Below are positions 24,741 to 32,218 of a DNA stretch of 37,696 nucleotides, in pieces; within the stretch, counting starts at the first letter, position 1; each line of letters begins with the position of its first letter. The position numbers and the translations under genes were made by a program. This stretch comes from Chloroflexota bacterium (GTDB taxonomy: Bacteria; Chloroflexota; Anaerolineae; Promineifilales; Promineifilaceae). The stretch is taken from the NCBI GenBank assembly GCA_024277135.1, contig JAJRVV010000134.1, forward strand, positions 1 to 37,696, in the 5' to 3' direction. The notes beneath the pieces are model-generated. The model ran no database searches. It saw only the letters and a program-made list of their open reading frames with translations, and was not told the origin of the DNA.

Positions 24741-25709
24741 ATGGACAAACTTCATACGCGGAACATCGGGCTTGACCTGGTGCGAGTGACGGAAACGGCC
24801 GCGCTGGCAGCCGGGCGTTGGATTGGTTCCGGGAATTCCGAAATGGCCCATCGGGTTCCGGCCCAGGCGATGATGGACGCCTTGAACACCTTGTACATGG
24901 ACGGCCGTATCGTGATTGGCGAAGAAAAATCCTTCGCTGACGATGTGCCTTTGTGCAGCGGTCTCCATGTGGGCGCTGGCGATGGGCCAGAAGTGGATGT
25001 GGTGGTGGATTCCATTGATGGCACCGATTTGCTGATCAGGGGCCGTCCCGGCGCCATCTCCGTTGTCGGCATTGCGCCTCGAGACAGCTTGTGGTCGCCC
25101 GTGCCTGCTATCTACATGGAAAAAATCGTCGTTGACCGGTCAGCGGCGGATGCGCTGGTTCCCGAATGTATGGATGCGCCTGCCGCCTGGACAATTGCCC
25201 TGGTTGCCCGCGTCAAAAACAAAGCGGTGCATGACACCACCGTCTTTATCCTGGACAAACCCCGCCATCAAGATTTGATTGAAGAAGTGCGGACGACCGG
25301 CGCTCGGATTGTGCTGCGCAAAGAAGGGGATGTGGAAGGGGCGCTGATGGCGGCTACGCCAAACACGGGATTGGATATTCTCATGGGCGTCGGCGGCGCA
25401 TCGCAGGGGGTGATAGCCGCCTGTGCGGTTAAGGCGTTGGGTGGGGCCATGTTGGCCCGGCCGGCCCCGCAAAGCCGGAATGAGCAGCTTGCGCTAGAAG
25501 CGTCCGAGTTGGACAGGAACCAGATTATGAACTGTAACCAGATGGTGCGTAGTGATGAGGTGTTTTTTGCGGCGACGGGCATCACCGACAGCGAGTTGTT
25601 GGCCGGGATGCGCTTTCACGGTTCTTATGCGGAAACATATTCTTTGTTGCTGCGTTCGGAAACAGGCACCCGCCGTTTCATCCATGCTGAGCATCACGCC
25701 CGAATTTAA
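24741..25709 (+). CDS. glpX: Fructose-1,6-bisphosphatase class II
   Basis: A 322-residue GlpX-type phosphatase that hydrolyses fructose 1,6-bisphosphate (in some lineages also sedoheptulose 1,7-bisphosphate), the committed gluconeogenic or Calvin-type step. It shows the family start IGLDLVRVTETAALAAGRWIG, VIGEEKSFADDVPLCSG, the metal-binding VDVVVDSIDGTDLL (Asp90, Asp93) and MGVGGASQGVIAACAVKALGG. The usual GEGEKDEAPML is changed to GEEKSFADDVPLC and DPxDGT to DSIDGT, so it is a divergent member. AGGAGG gives a good ribosome site. It lies between two palindromic repeats and near yvcK and gap. Confidence 0.88.
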   Translation: MDKLHTRNIGLDLVRVTETAALAAGRWIGSGNSEMAHRVPAQAMMDALNTLYMDGRIVIGEEKSFADDVPLCSGLHVGAGDGPEVDVVVDSIDGTDLLIRGRPGAISVVGIAPRDSLWSPVPAIYMEKIVVDRSAADALVPECMDAPAAWTIALVARVKNKAVHDTTVFILDKPRHQDLIEEVRTTGARIVLRKEGDVEGALMAATPNTGLDILMGVGGASQGVIAACAVKALGGAMLARPAPQSRNEQLALEASELDRNQIMNCNQMVRSDEVFFAATGITDSELLAGMRFHGSYAETYSLLLRSETGTRRFIHAEHHARI

Positions 25710-25743
25710 AGACCCTAAGGGTTTTTAAAAACCCTTAGGGTCT
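25710..25743. repeat. AGACC palindrome, copy 3 with different stem
   Basis: A perfect 34-bp palindrome with 17-bp arms, AGACCCTAAGGGTTTTT and its reverse complement. The ends match the other copies (AGACC/GGTCT) but the middle of the stem is different, with both arms changed together. It begins one base after the glpX stop. Confidence 0.85.
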
Positions 25744-25801
25744 CCAACTTGGTAACGGCCGTCACCGAAAACCGGTGATTTCTAGGCGATAATAGGCGAA
25801 T

Positions 25802-27181
25802 ATGGCTGATTGGTTTGATGGCAATGAACAAGAAATAGATTTCACTCCGCAGCGGCGGGGATCACGGCCGTTACTCACCCTGCTGTCGTTGGTTATCATC
25901 GTCGGTTTGCTGGGAACGGGTATTTATAGTTTGGTCTGGTTTATCAACCGCGATCTCGGGTTGTCGCCGTTCATGGTCGCTAATACCGGCAGCGCCCCCG
26001 CTTTTAGCCCTAACCGGATCGCCTACATCAACCCGGAGGGACAGGTGGTCACCGTGGCTCCCGACGGCCGTGATCCGCGCATTCTCACCCAAGATGACCT
26101 CGACTACATCTTCCCCGTCTGGTCGCCGGACGGCCGCTACCTGGCCGCCATCGGCAGCCAGGAATCATCGCGGGGAGTTTACCTGTTGCAAGATGCTGCC
26201 GCCCAAACCAGCGCCGAGGTGTACGCCAGCAGCGCCCAGGGGCCGATTTATTTGTACTGGTCGCCCGACGGCCGTCAGGTCAGCTTCCTGGCTACCCAAT
26301 CCAGGGGCGGTTTGGGGTTGTTCGTCGCCGGCGTTGCGTCCGGTGATGCTGCCCGCCTCATCATGACCGGCAGCCCATTTTATTGGGATTGGGCCGCCGA
26401 TTCAACCCGCGTACTCATTCACACCGGATTTGCCGGGGAACAAGCCCGGCTGGGCATGCTGGAAGTGGCTTCGCAATCGTTTGCCGAAGAACTGGGTTCC
26501 CCCGGATTTTTCCAGGCGCCAGGCATTTCGGCTGACGGCCGTTTCCGCGCTTATGCCCAGGCGGATGAAAACGGGGACAGTTGGTTGGTGGTTTCTAGTT
26601 CTGATGGGGAAACCGTTGTCCGTGAACCCCAGGCTGGTCTGATGGCGATGAGCTGGCATCCCGCAAACAATCAACTGGCGTTTATCAGCGCCGCCCGAAA
26701 CAATGGCCGTTTCTTTGGCCCCCTGCGTTTGTTGGATGTGGATGGGGGCGAGACGGCCGTGCTCACCAACGAAACGGCGCTGGCCTTTTTCTGGTCGCCA
26801 GACGGCCGTTATCTGGCGGTCATCCACGTCGGCATTTTGAACGGTAACGAAATTTTTGCGGCCGAGGATGCGCGAAAACGTCTGGGCAAACCGGCGCCGC
26901 AGCGATTTGAGCCGCCCCAACTGTCGCTGGCGATTTGGGACGTGGCTGAAATGCAACTGGCGCAGTCGCTCACCTTCCGTCCCACAGAACGTTTTTTCAC
27001 CCAATTCTTACCCTTCTTCGACCAATATGCGCTAAGCCACCGCCTCTGGTCGCCGCAAAGCGATGCGCTGGCGCTGCCCATGATGGCCGATGACGGCAGG
27101 GCGCAGGTAATGGTGGTGTCGGTGGCGGACGGCCGTCAGCGCGTGTTAGGCGATGGCGATATGCCGTTTTGGAGCCCGTGA
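25802..27181 (+). CDS. Membrane-anchored TolB/WD40-like beta-propeller protein
   Basis: The 459-residue protein has one membrane helix near residues 23-47 (LLTLLSLVIIVGLLGTGIYS) after a short acidic cytoplasmic start, then an extracytoplasmic beta-propeller. PD40-type blades are marked by FPVWSPDGRYLAAIG, LYWSPDGRQVSFLA, FFWSPDGRYLAVI and RLWSPQSDALALPM, with the last strand MPFWSP at the C-terminus. Such proteins often scaffold interactions at the cell surface; no catalytic residues are evident. Several PDGR strings are encoded by the ACGGCCGT octamer. It lies downstream of glpX with its own upstream spacer containing a palindrome; its neighbour on the other side is convergent. Partner unknown. 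Confidence 0.75.
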   Translation: MADWFDGNEQEIDFTPQRRGSRPLLTLLSLVIIVGLLGTGIYSLVWFINRDLGLSPFMVANTGSAPAFSPNRIAYINPEGQVVTVAPDGRDPRILTQDDLDYIFPVWSPDGRYLAAIGSQESSRGVYLLQDAAAQTSAEVYASSAQGPIYLYWSPDGRQVSFLATQSRGGLGLFVAGVASGDAARLIMTGSPFYWDWAADSTRVLIHTGFAGEQARLGMLEVASQSFAEELGSPGFFQAPGISADGRFRAYAQADENGDSWLVVSSSDGETVVREPQAGLMAMSWHPANNQLAFISAARNNGRFFGPLRLLDVDGGETAVLTNETALAFFWSPDGRYLAVIHVGILNGNEIFAAEDARKRLGKPAPQRFEPPQLSLAIWDVAEMQLAQSLTFRPTERFFTQFLPFFDQYALSHRLWSPQSDALALPMMADDGRAQVMVVSVADGRQRVLGDGDMPFWSP

Positions 27182-27224
27182 GGGGAAGTGACTAAAGTGG
27201 GGAAGTGACTAAAGTGACTAAAGT
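27182..27224. repeat. 17-bp tandem duplication between convergent genes
   Basis: GGGGAAGTGACTAAAGT occurs twice in tandem (27182-27198, 27199-27215), followed by a partial third GACTAAAGT. It begins right after the propeller gene stop and contains the stop of the opposing membrane-protein gene. Confidence 0.85.
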
Positions 27225-27904
27225 TGGAGGGCGGCGGCGGATAGGAACAGCAGGAAGGAGATGAGGGGCCGCCGGGCAGGGCGTTGGCGGTGGTAAATGA
27301 GGCGGGGCGGGGCGATGAGGAGGAGCAATCCCAGTGTGACCAGGAGAAATGTGGGCAGACGGCCGTTAACGCCCAACAAGTGCAACACCACATGCAATTC
27401 CGCTGCCGCCAGCAGCGCCATCCCATTGATGCCCAATAACGCCAATCCTTCCCGCAATGGATTTGGCCGGATGTTTTCCTTGACGTTAAAGCTCAGGAAA
27501 ATGACGTACAGCAGTGAAAAACCAAGCCACGCCCCCGGCGCCAGCACAAAAAACACTGCCGATTCGCCAGAACCTAATTCCCGCGGATCCACTGCTAGCA
27601 TCGAGTCCAGATATCCCAATTGGTGAGAAATCGCCAACGCCAACCCAATGGCGAACAGAAGCGCCAGAGCCAGCCGCGCTTTTGGCGCCAACGGGTAGGG
27701 GAAACGTGACGCGCCGCTGGCCTCCAGTTTTCGCGCGATCAACACTGAGACCGAAAACCAGATGTAGGCCAGCGCCAGCCAAAGCGCGTTGATGCCAGAG
27801 GGGGTGGCAAACGATTCGATCAACCTGGGTAAAAGCAGAAACAAGGCCAGGACGGCCGTCATGTCTGCTGCCACCGGAACAGCCCAACTTGTTTGTTTGA
27901 TCAT
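27218..27904 (-). CDS. Polytopic membrane protein of unknown function
   Basis: A 228-residue hydrophobic protein with about six predicted membrane helices (around 10-28, 39-57, 76-94, 115-138, 156-177, 183-200) and a basic loop HRQRPARRPL before a final hydrophobic end. No family was recognised. ATG at 27904 has no strong ribosome site. It lies 7 nt downstream of another small membrane protein gene and both follow panC, so it may be cotranscribed with the pantothenate genes without being functionally related. Its stop falls in a 17-bp tandem repeat, so the C-terminus may vary between strains. Confidence 0.7.
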   Translation of the reverse strand: MIKQTSWAVPVAADMTAVLALFLLLPRLIESFATPSGINALWLALAYIWFSVSVLIARKLEASGASRFPYPLAPKARLALALLFAIGLALAISHQLGYLDSMLAVDPRELGSGESAVFFVLAPGAWLGFSLLYVIFLSFNVKENIRPNPLREGLALLGINGMALLAAAELHVVLHLLGVNGRLPTFLLVTLGLLLLIAPPRLIYHRQRPARRPLISFLLFLSAAALQL

Positions 27905-27911
27905 GTTTGGA

Positions 27912-28241
27912 TTATTTTCGCCCCAATTTTCGAGCGCGCCGATACTCGCGCAGCAGCCAGAGCGCGGAGAGAAAAACGAACCCCAGGAAGAAACCGGTGA
28001 TCACGCCGGCGCCGGCGTGAAAGGCAATGTGCGGGCTGCCGGTTAACAGCCAGGCGGCGATGATCATGAACACGCCCAAAACGCCCAATGCCCCCGCCGC
28101 TAGCAGCAAGCAACCGGGCAGACGGCCGTTGTTCGGGTCAGGCAGCCGCCGCATCCGCAGCCAATCAACCAACGCGCCGATGACGGCCGTACTCATACCC
28201 AACCCCGCCCCGGTCAGGAAATGAAAATGGGTCTGATTCAA
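27912..28241 (-). CDS. Small membrane protein of unknown function
   Basis: A 109-residue protein with three likely membrane helices (about 8-27, 43-67 and 73-95) and a basic cytoplasmic C-terminus (REYRRARKLGRK). The start is a TTG at 28241, with AAGGAT about 7 nt upstream; no better in-frame ATG exists near it. It lies 32 nt after panC and 7 nt before the next membrane-protein gene, so a short operon is likely. No family recognised. Histidine-rich MNQTHFHF at the start is notable but unexplained. Confidence 0.65.
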   Translation of the reverse strand: MNQTHFHFLTGAGLGMSTAVIGALVDWLRMRRLPDPNNGRLPGCLLLAAGALGVLGVFMIIAAWLLTGSPHIAFHAGAGVITGFFLGFVFLSALWLLREYRRARKLGRK

Positions 28242-28273
28242 CTCGTATCCTTGTGCAAAAGATAGACTGGATT

Positions 28274-29113
28274 TTACTCAGGAAGCAGCAAATTATCAAT
28301 AAGCCGGGTCTGACCCATAAAAACCGCTAAGGAAAGCAGGGCTTCATTTTCAACAACATCCAATTCAGCCAGCGTCAGGGGATGGGCGACGCTGGCGTAA
28401 TCGAGCCGGGCCAACGGCTCGGCGGCGATGGTTTCTTTCATCAATCGGCGCAAGGCACGGCCGTCTCGTTCTCCCCGTTCAAAAGCAGATTTGGCGGTTT
28501 GCAATGCCCGGTAAAGCGCCGTGGCCGCCTGTCGTTGGGCCGGATTGAGATACGCATTGCGGGAACTCATCGCCAGCCCATCCGCCTCGCGCACGATGGG
28601 GCAAATCACCACATCCAGGTTGAAATTCAAGTCCCGCACCATCTGGCGGATGACGACACTTTGTTGGGCATCTTTTTGGCCGAAGTAAGCCCGCGCTGGC
28701 TGGACGATGTTGAACAGCTTGGCCACGATGGTGGCTACGCCTTGAAAATGGGTGGGGCGGGATGCGCCTTCCAACGGCCGGGTGACTTGGGAGAGGGTGA
28801 CGGCCGTCTGAAAATCATCAGGATACATCACCACGTCCGACGGCGTGAACACCAGGTCAACCCCCTCGGCGGCCAAAAGCGACAAATCCCGTTCCATGTC
28901 GCGGGGATAATTGCTCAAATCCTCGGTGGGCGCGAATTGGGTTGGATTAACGTAAATGCTGACAGCCGTCCGCTCATTTTCCGCCCTGGCTTGGCGTACT
29001 AGCGACAGATGTCCTTCGTGTAGAAAGCCCATCGTAGGTACAAAACCCCAACTCAAGCCGGAATCGGCCCAACGAATTCGACGAATTTCAGCAATGTTTT
29101 CTGTGACAATCAC
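28274..29113 (-). CDS. panC: Pantothenate synthetase
   Basis: A 279-residue enzyme that joins pantoate and beta-alanine using ATP, the last step of pantothenate (vitamin B5) synthesis. The nucleotide-binding motif FVPTMGFLHEGHLSLVRQA is intact, followed by SIYVNPTQFAPTEDLSNYPR, VTRPLEGASRPTHFQGVATI, YFGQKDAQQSVVIRQMVRDL and the KMSKS-like MSSRNAYL. The GTG at 29113 is chosen because GGAGG lies 9 nt upstream and the family N-terminus begins there; the frame is open further upstream but codes for palindrome sequence. It is downstream of panB and panE; no panD (aspartate decarboxylase) is in the window. Confidence 0.95.
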   Translation of the reverse strand: MIVTENIAEIRRIRWADSGLSWGFVPTMGFLHEGHLSLVRQARAENERTAVSIYVNPTQFAPTEDLSNYPRDMERDLSLLAAEGVDLVFTPSDVVMYPDDFQTAVTLSQVTRPLEGASRPTHFQGVATIVAKLFNIVQPARAYFGQKDAQQSVVIRQMVRDLNFNLDVVICPIVREADGLAMSSRNAYLNPAQRQAATALYRALQTAKSAFERGERDGRALRRLMKETIAAEPLARLDYASVAHPLTLAELDVVENEALLSLAVFMGQTRLIDNLLLPE

Positions 29114-29159
29114 AAAACATACCTCCAGGAAAAAAGGGTTCAATCGCAAACAACTTTGG

Positions 29160-29187
29160 TGTTTCGGGAATTGCAATTCCCGAAACA
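29160..29187. repeat. 28-bp perfect palindrome between panE and panC
   Basis: TGTTTCGGGAATTG is followed directly by its reverse complement CAATTCCCGAAACA. It differs in sequence from the AGACC palindromes but is similar in size and intergenic placement. It could be an attenuator between the two genes or another palindrome family. Confidence 0.8.
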
Positions 29188-29207
29188 TGCCGTCCGAAAC
29201 AGGAAAG

Positions 29208-30188
29208 TTAAAAACGAGCGAACCCAAAGTTAGCGATCAATTGTGGCAGCGCGGCTTTGGCATCAGCCGGGGGCCGCCACTGGCCCGCCTCTAGTTTTTT
29301 GACCCAGGTCAACAACGCCTGGTTGATGGGGGTGGGGACGGCCAACTCACGGCCGACCCGCACCACCGCCCCGCAAATTGCCTCAATCTCCGTGTCCGCG
29401 CCCCGCCGCGCATCCTGCCGCATAGAAGATGAGTTGGCGGCTGTGGCCTGAGCCACTGCCAACGCTCTTTGCCCCGCATCCGGGAAGGGGAGTTGGATGC
29501 CTTGCGCGGCGGCGACGGCGGCCGTTTCTGCCGCCGCCAGTTCCATCAGGCGGCGGGCGGTTTCATTCTCGGCCAGGAAGCCATTGGGCACGTCCAGCAG
29601 CGCCGTCAACGGGTTGATGCCGCTGTTGACGGCCAGTTTGCCCCACACCAGCCCGGCTACGCTGCCGGTAAGATGGGTCTCAAATCTGGCGGCGCGGAAG
29701 AGGGCGGCCGTCTGTTCCAGGCGCGCGGCCGTTTCCGGGGCAGCGGCCAGGTGAGTGACGCCCCAGCCCGCGTGCCGCACCTGGCCCGGTCGGGCGACGT
29801 TGGCCCCGGCGGAGGTGACGCCCAACGCGGTCTGGCTCTGTCCCAGGACGGCCGTCAACATCTCCAGGTTGCCCAGCCCGTTTTGCAGGGTGAGCGCCAG
29901 ACCATCGGGCGCGAGAACTTCTTTGGCCCACGCGGCGGCGCGTTCCGTTTGGCGGCTTTTGACCAGGATGAGGGCCAGGTCGGCCGGGGCGGCTGCCGCC
30001 GGGTGGGAGGTGATGGCGAGGGTGTGGTGTGTGCGACGGCCGTCCGGCGCCACCAATTCCAGCCCATGCTCGCGGATGGCGGCCACTTGTTGCGGCCAGT
30101 TGCCCAGCATAACCAGTTCGGCGCGCGAGTGCAGACGGGCGGCAAACAGGCAGCCCATTGCCCCCACGCCAATCACGGCCACTTTCAT
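29208..30188 (-). CDS. panE: 2-dehydropantoate 2-reductase
   Basis: A 326-residue NADPH-dependent ketopantoate reductase, the second step toward pantoate. It has the cofactor loop VAVIGVGAMGCLFAARL (3-19), LILVKSRQT, the LTLQNGLGNLEML loop, and WGKLAVNSGINPLTALLDVPNG with the catalytic lysine, then SSSMRQDARRGADTEIEAICG, the substrate-binding C-terminal signature. Its ATG overlaps the panB stop as ATGA, so translation is coupled. panC follows 94 nt downstream, across a palindrome. Confidence 0.94.
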   Translation of the reverse strand: MKVAVIGVGAMGCLFAARLHSRAELVMLGNWPQQVAAIREHGLELVAPDGRRTHHTLAITSHPAAAAPADLALILVKSRQTERAAAWAKEVLAPDGLALTLQNGLGNLEMLTAVLGQSQTALGVTSAGANVARPGQVRHAGWGVTHLAAAPETAARLEQTAALFRAARFETHLTGSVAGLVWGKLAVNSGINPLTALLDVPNGFLAENETARRLMELAAAETAAVAAAQGIQLPFPDAGQRALAVAQATAANSSSMRQDARRGADTEIEAICGAVVRVGRELAVPTPINQALLTWVKKLEAGQWRPPADAKAALPQLIANFGFARF

Positions 30189-31042
30189 CCATCCGCCTCA
30201 ACTGCGTCCAAAAAAGCGGCCAATTCCGATTCGTCCATGTCGTAAGTGTGTTCTGCGGCCGGGAACTGCCGCGCCAGCGCCTCCTCCCGGAATTGGGAAA
30301 AGGCGGCCACGATGGCCGGCCCCAGTGTGGCGTACTGTTTGACGAAACGAGGCAGGAATTTGTCGTACATGCCTAAAATATCGTGGAAAACCAACACCTG
30401 CCCATCACATCCCGCGCCGGCGCCGATGCCGATGGTAGGGATGGCCAGCCGTTGGCTGATGGCGGCCGCGACGGCCGCGGGCACAGCTTCAAAGACGATG
30501 GCGTAGCAGCCGGCCGCTTCCAGCGCCAGGGCGTCGTCGAGCAGTTGTCGGGCGGTTGCGGCCGTTTTACCCTGAATCCGGTAGCCGCCCAACTTGGAGA
30601 TGGATTGCGGCGTCAGCCCCAAGTGCCCCATCACCGGAATTCCGGCCTGGACGATGGCTTCAATCGTGGGAACCATCTCCTGCCCCCCTTCCAGCTTGAC
30701 GCTGTTCATACCTGCCTCTTTGAGAAAACGGCCCGCGTTTCGTACTGCCTCCGCCGGGCTGACCTGGTAGGACAAAAACGGCATATCTCCTACCAGAAAG
30801 GCATACTTGGCTCCACGAGCCACCGCCCGGCAATGATGCAGCATTTCATCCATCGTCACCGGCACAGTACTGTCCAGTCCCATCATCACCATGCCCAGTG
30901 AATCGCCGACCAGGATCATGTCAATTTCGGCCTGATCCACCAGTAAAGCGCCGGTGTAATCGTAGGCAGTCAGCATGGTGATGGGTTGCTCTTTCTCTTT
31001 TTTGCGCTGCAAGGTAAGAATATTTATTTTCTTTCGATTCAT
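30185..31042 (-). CDS. panB: 3-methyl-2-oxobutanoate hydroxymethyltransferase
   Basis: A 285-residue enzyme that adds a hydroxymethyl group from methylenetetrahydrofolate to alpha-ketoisovalerate to give ketopantoate, the first committed pantothenate step. Metal and substrate residues are in place: Asp47 (VGDSLGMVMMG), Asp86 (VGDMPFLSY) and Glu118 (NSVKLEGG). VMGHLGLTPQSISKLGGY, YAIVFEAVPA and TIGIGAGAGCDGQVLVFHD are typical. CTGGAG lies about 8 nt before ATG. It follows an ADP-ribosylglycohydrolase gene by 60 nt in the same direction. Confidence 0.96.
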   Translation of the reverse strand: MNRKKINILTLQRKKEKEQPITMLTAYDYTGALLVDQAEIDMILVGDSLGMVMMGLDSTVPVTMDEMLHHCRAVARGAKYAFLVGDMPFLSYQVSPAEAVRNAGRFLKEAGMNSVKLEGGQEMVPTIEAIVQAGIPVMGHLGLTPQSISKLGGYRIQGKTAATARQLLDDALALEAAGCYAIVFEAVPAAVAAAISQRLAIPTIGIGAGAGCDGQVLVFHDILGMYDKFLPRFVKQYATLGPAIVAAFSQFREEALARQFPAAEHTYDMDESELAAFLDAVEADG

Positions 31043-31102
31043 GTTTATACTCCAGGGAATAGGGATCGAGGATTAGGGGCTAGGGGGAGAGGAGTTCTGC
31101 CT

Positions 31103-32035
31103 TCACCCTTGAGCCAATGCGATAGTGTACAGTTGTTCGGCTAATGAGATTATTTTATCATGAAGGGCGAGTTTTTCGCGCCAGGCGGCGGGAATGTTTT
31201 CCATGCCGTAGACAGCCCCAGCAATTTGCCCGTAAATGGCCGCCGTCGTGTCCGCATCATCCCCCAAATTAGCTGCCAGTAAAGCGCCCTCGCGGAAATT
31301 GTCGCTGTGATAAAATGCCCAAAGCGCCGCTTCCAGCGATTTGACCACATAACCCGATCCCACAATTTCCGGCGGCTGTTTGCGCTTGAAAGACCCCTCG
31401 GCGATTTCGGCGATTTCTGGGGAGAGGGGGTAGGCGCGCCAATAATCCGGTACCGGGCAGTAGCCGGGCGAGAGCAGTTCTGCTTTTGGCGCGCTGTTGA
31501 GCGCGCCCGCGATCAGCCCGCCGAAGTAGCGGCAGGCGTCAATGGCCTCCAGAGCGCCGTGCGTGGTGCGAGAGCTTTCGCCCGATTTGACGATAGCCAG
31601 CATTGGTTGGGTGGCGTAGGCCATCGGAACCGGAGCCAGCCGCATGAGCGACCCGTTTCCGGCTGAAAAGGGATGGGCGCTGCCGCTGAACGGCCGTCCC
31701 GTTTGCTCGAAATTTTCCAACGCTTCCCGCACCGTATTGCCAATGTCAAAACAGACGCCGGCGCTGCTGAAGTATCCTTCCCGATACCAGCGTAGGTAGC
31801 GAGCCATCTGGTCTTTGGCATCGAACCCCGGCATCGTAACCAGACTCTCCGCCAGACAGAGCGCCATCGAGGTGTCATCCGTCCATTGGCCGGGCGACAG
31901 CCGGAACGGCCCGCCGCCAACCATATCGGCGATAGGCGTAAACGTGCCCGGCGGTTTGAATTCCAGCGTCGTGCCCAGGGCGTCCCCGGCGGCCAGCCCC
32001 AACAAAGCTCCCTGATATCGCGTTATTGTTTCCAT
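31103..32035 (-). CDS. ADP-ribosylglycohydrolase (DraG-like) family protein
   Basis: A 310-residue hydrolase of the DraG/ARH fold, which removes ADP-ribose from protein or small-molecule targets with two magnesium ions. The metal ligands are visible: [10 protein letters not shown] (Thr52, Asp53, Asp54) and [18 protein letters not shown] (Asp260, Asp262, Thr263). The start [16 protein letters not shown] and [10 protein letters not shown] complete the family pattern. TACAAT lies 6 bp upstream of the ATG on the minus strand and there is no Shine-Dalgarno sequence, which suggests a leaderless mRNA. The target is not evident; no ADP-ribosyltransferase or nitrogenase gene is nearby. It may be cotranscribed with panBEC. 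Confidence 0.9.
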   Translation of the reverse strand: METITRYQGALLGLAAGDALGTTLEFKPPGTFTPIADMVGGGPFRLSPGQWTDDTSMALCLAESLVTMPGFDAKDQMARYLRWYREGYFSSAGVCFDIGNTVREALENFEQTGRPFSGSAHPFSAGNGSLMRLAPVPMAYATQPMLAIVKSGESSRTTHGALEAIDACRYFGGLIAGALNSAPKAELLSPGYCPVPDYWRAYPLSPEIAEIAEGSFKRKQPPEIVGSGYVVKSLEAALWAFYHSDNFREGALLAANLGDDADTTAAIYGQIAGAVYGMENIPAAWREKLALHDKIISLAEQLYTIALAQG

Positions 32036-32165
32036 ATTTGGATTGTAGTGATAAATTAAGATTCGGAAAACAGAAAAAAGGGGGATTCACGCGCTTTTCG
32101 CCCATTTTTTCGAGAGTTTCCTGAGTTTTCACGCATTGTAAGGCGGATTATTACGCAGACCCCGG

Positions 32166-32206
32166 TATAATGATGCGCGCATTCTTGTAATGCGCGCATT
32201 CTTGCA
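32166..32206 (+). promoter_or_regulatory. Kinase promoter -10 box followed by 17-bp tandem repeat
   Basis: TATAAT at 32166-32171 is followed by two tandem 17-bp units, ATGCGCGCATTCTTGTA (32173-32189) and ATGCGCGCATTCTTGCA (32190-32206). Each contains the 10-bp palindrome ATGCGCGCAT. The pair covers the expected start of transcription, so it may be a repressor operator. A Shine-Dalgarno AGGAG follows at 32209-32213. Confidence 0.5.
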
Positions 32207-32218
32207 ATAGGAGTAATT

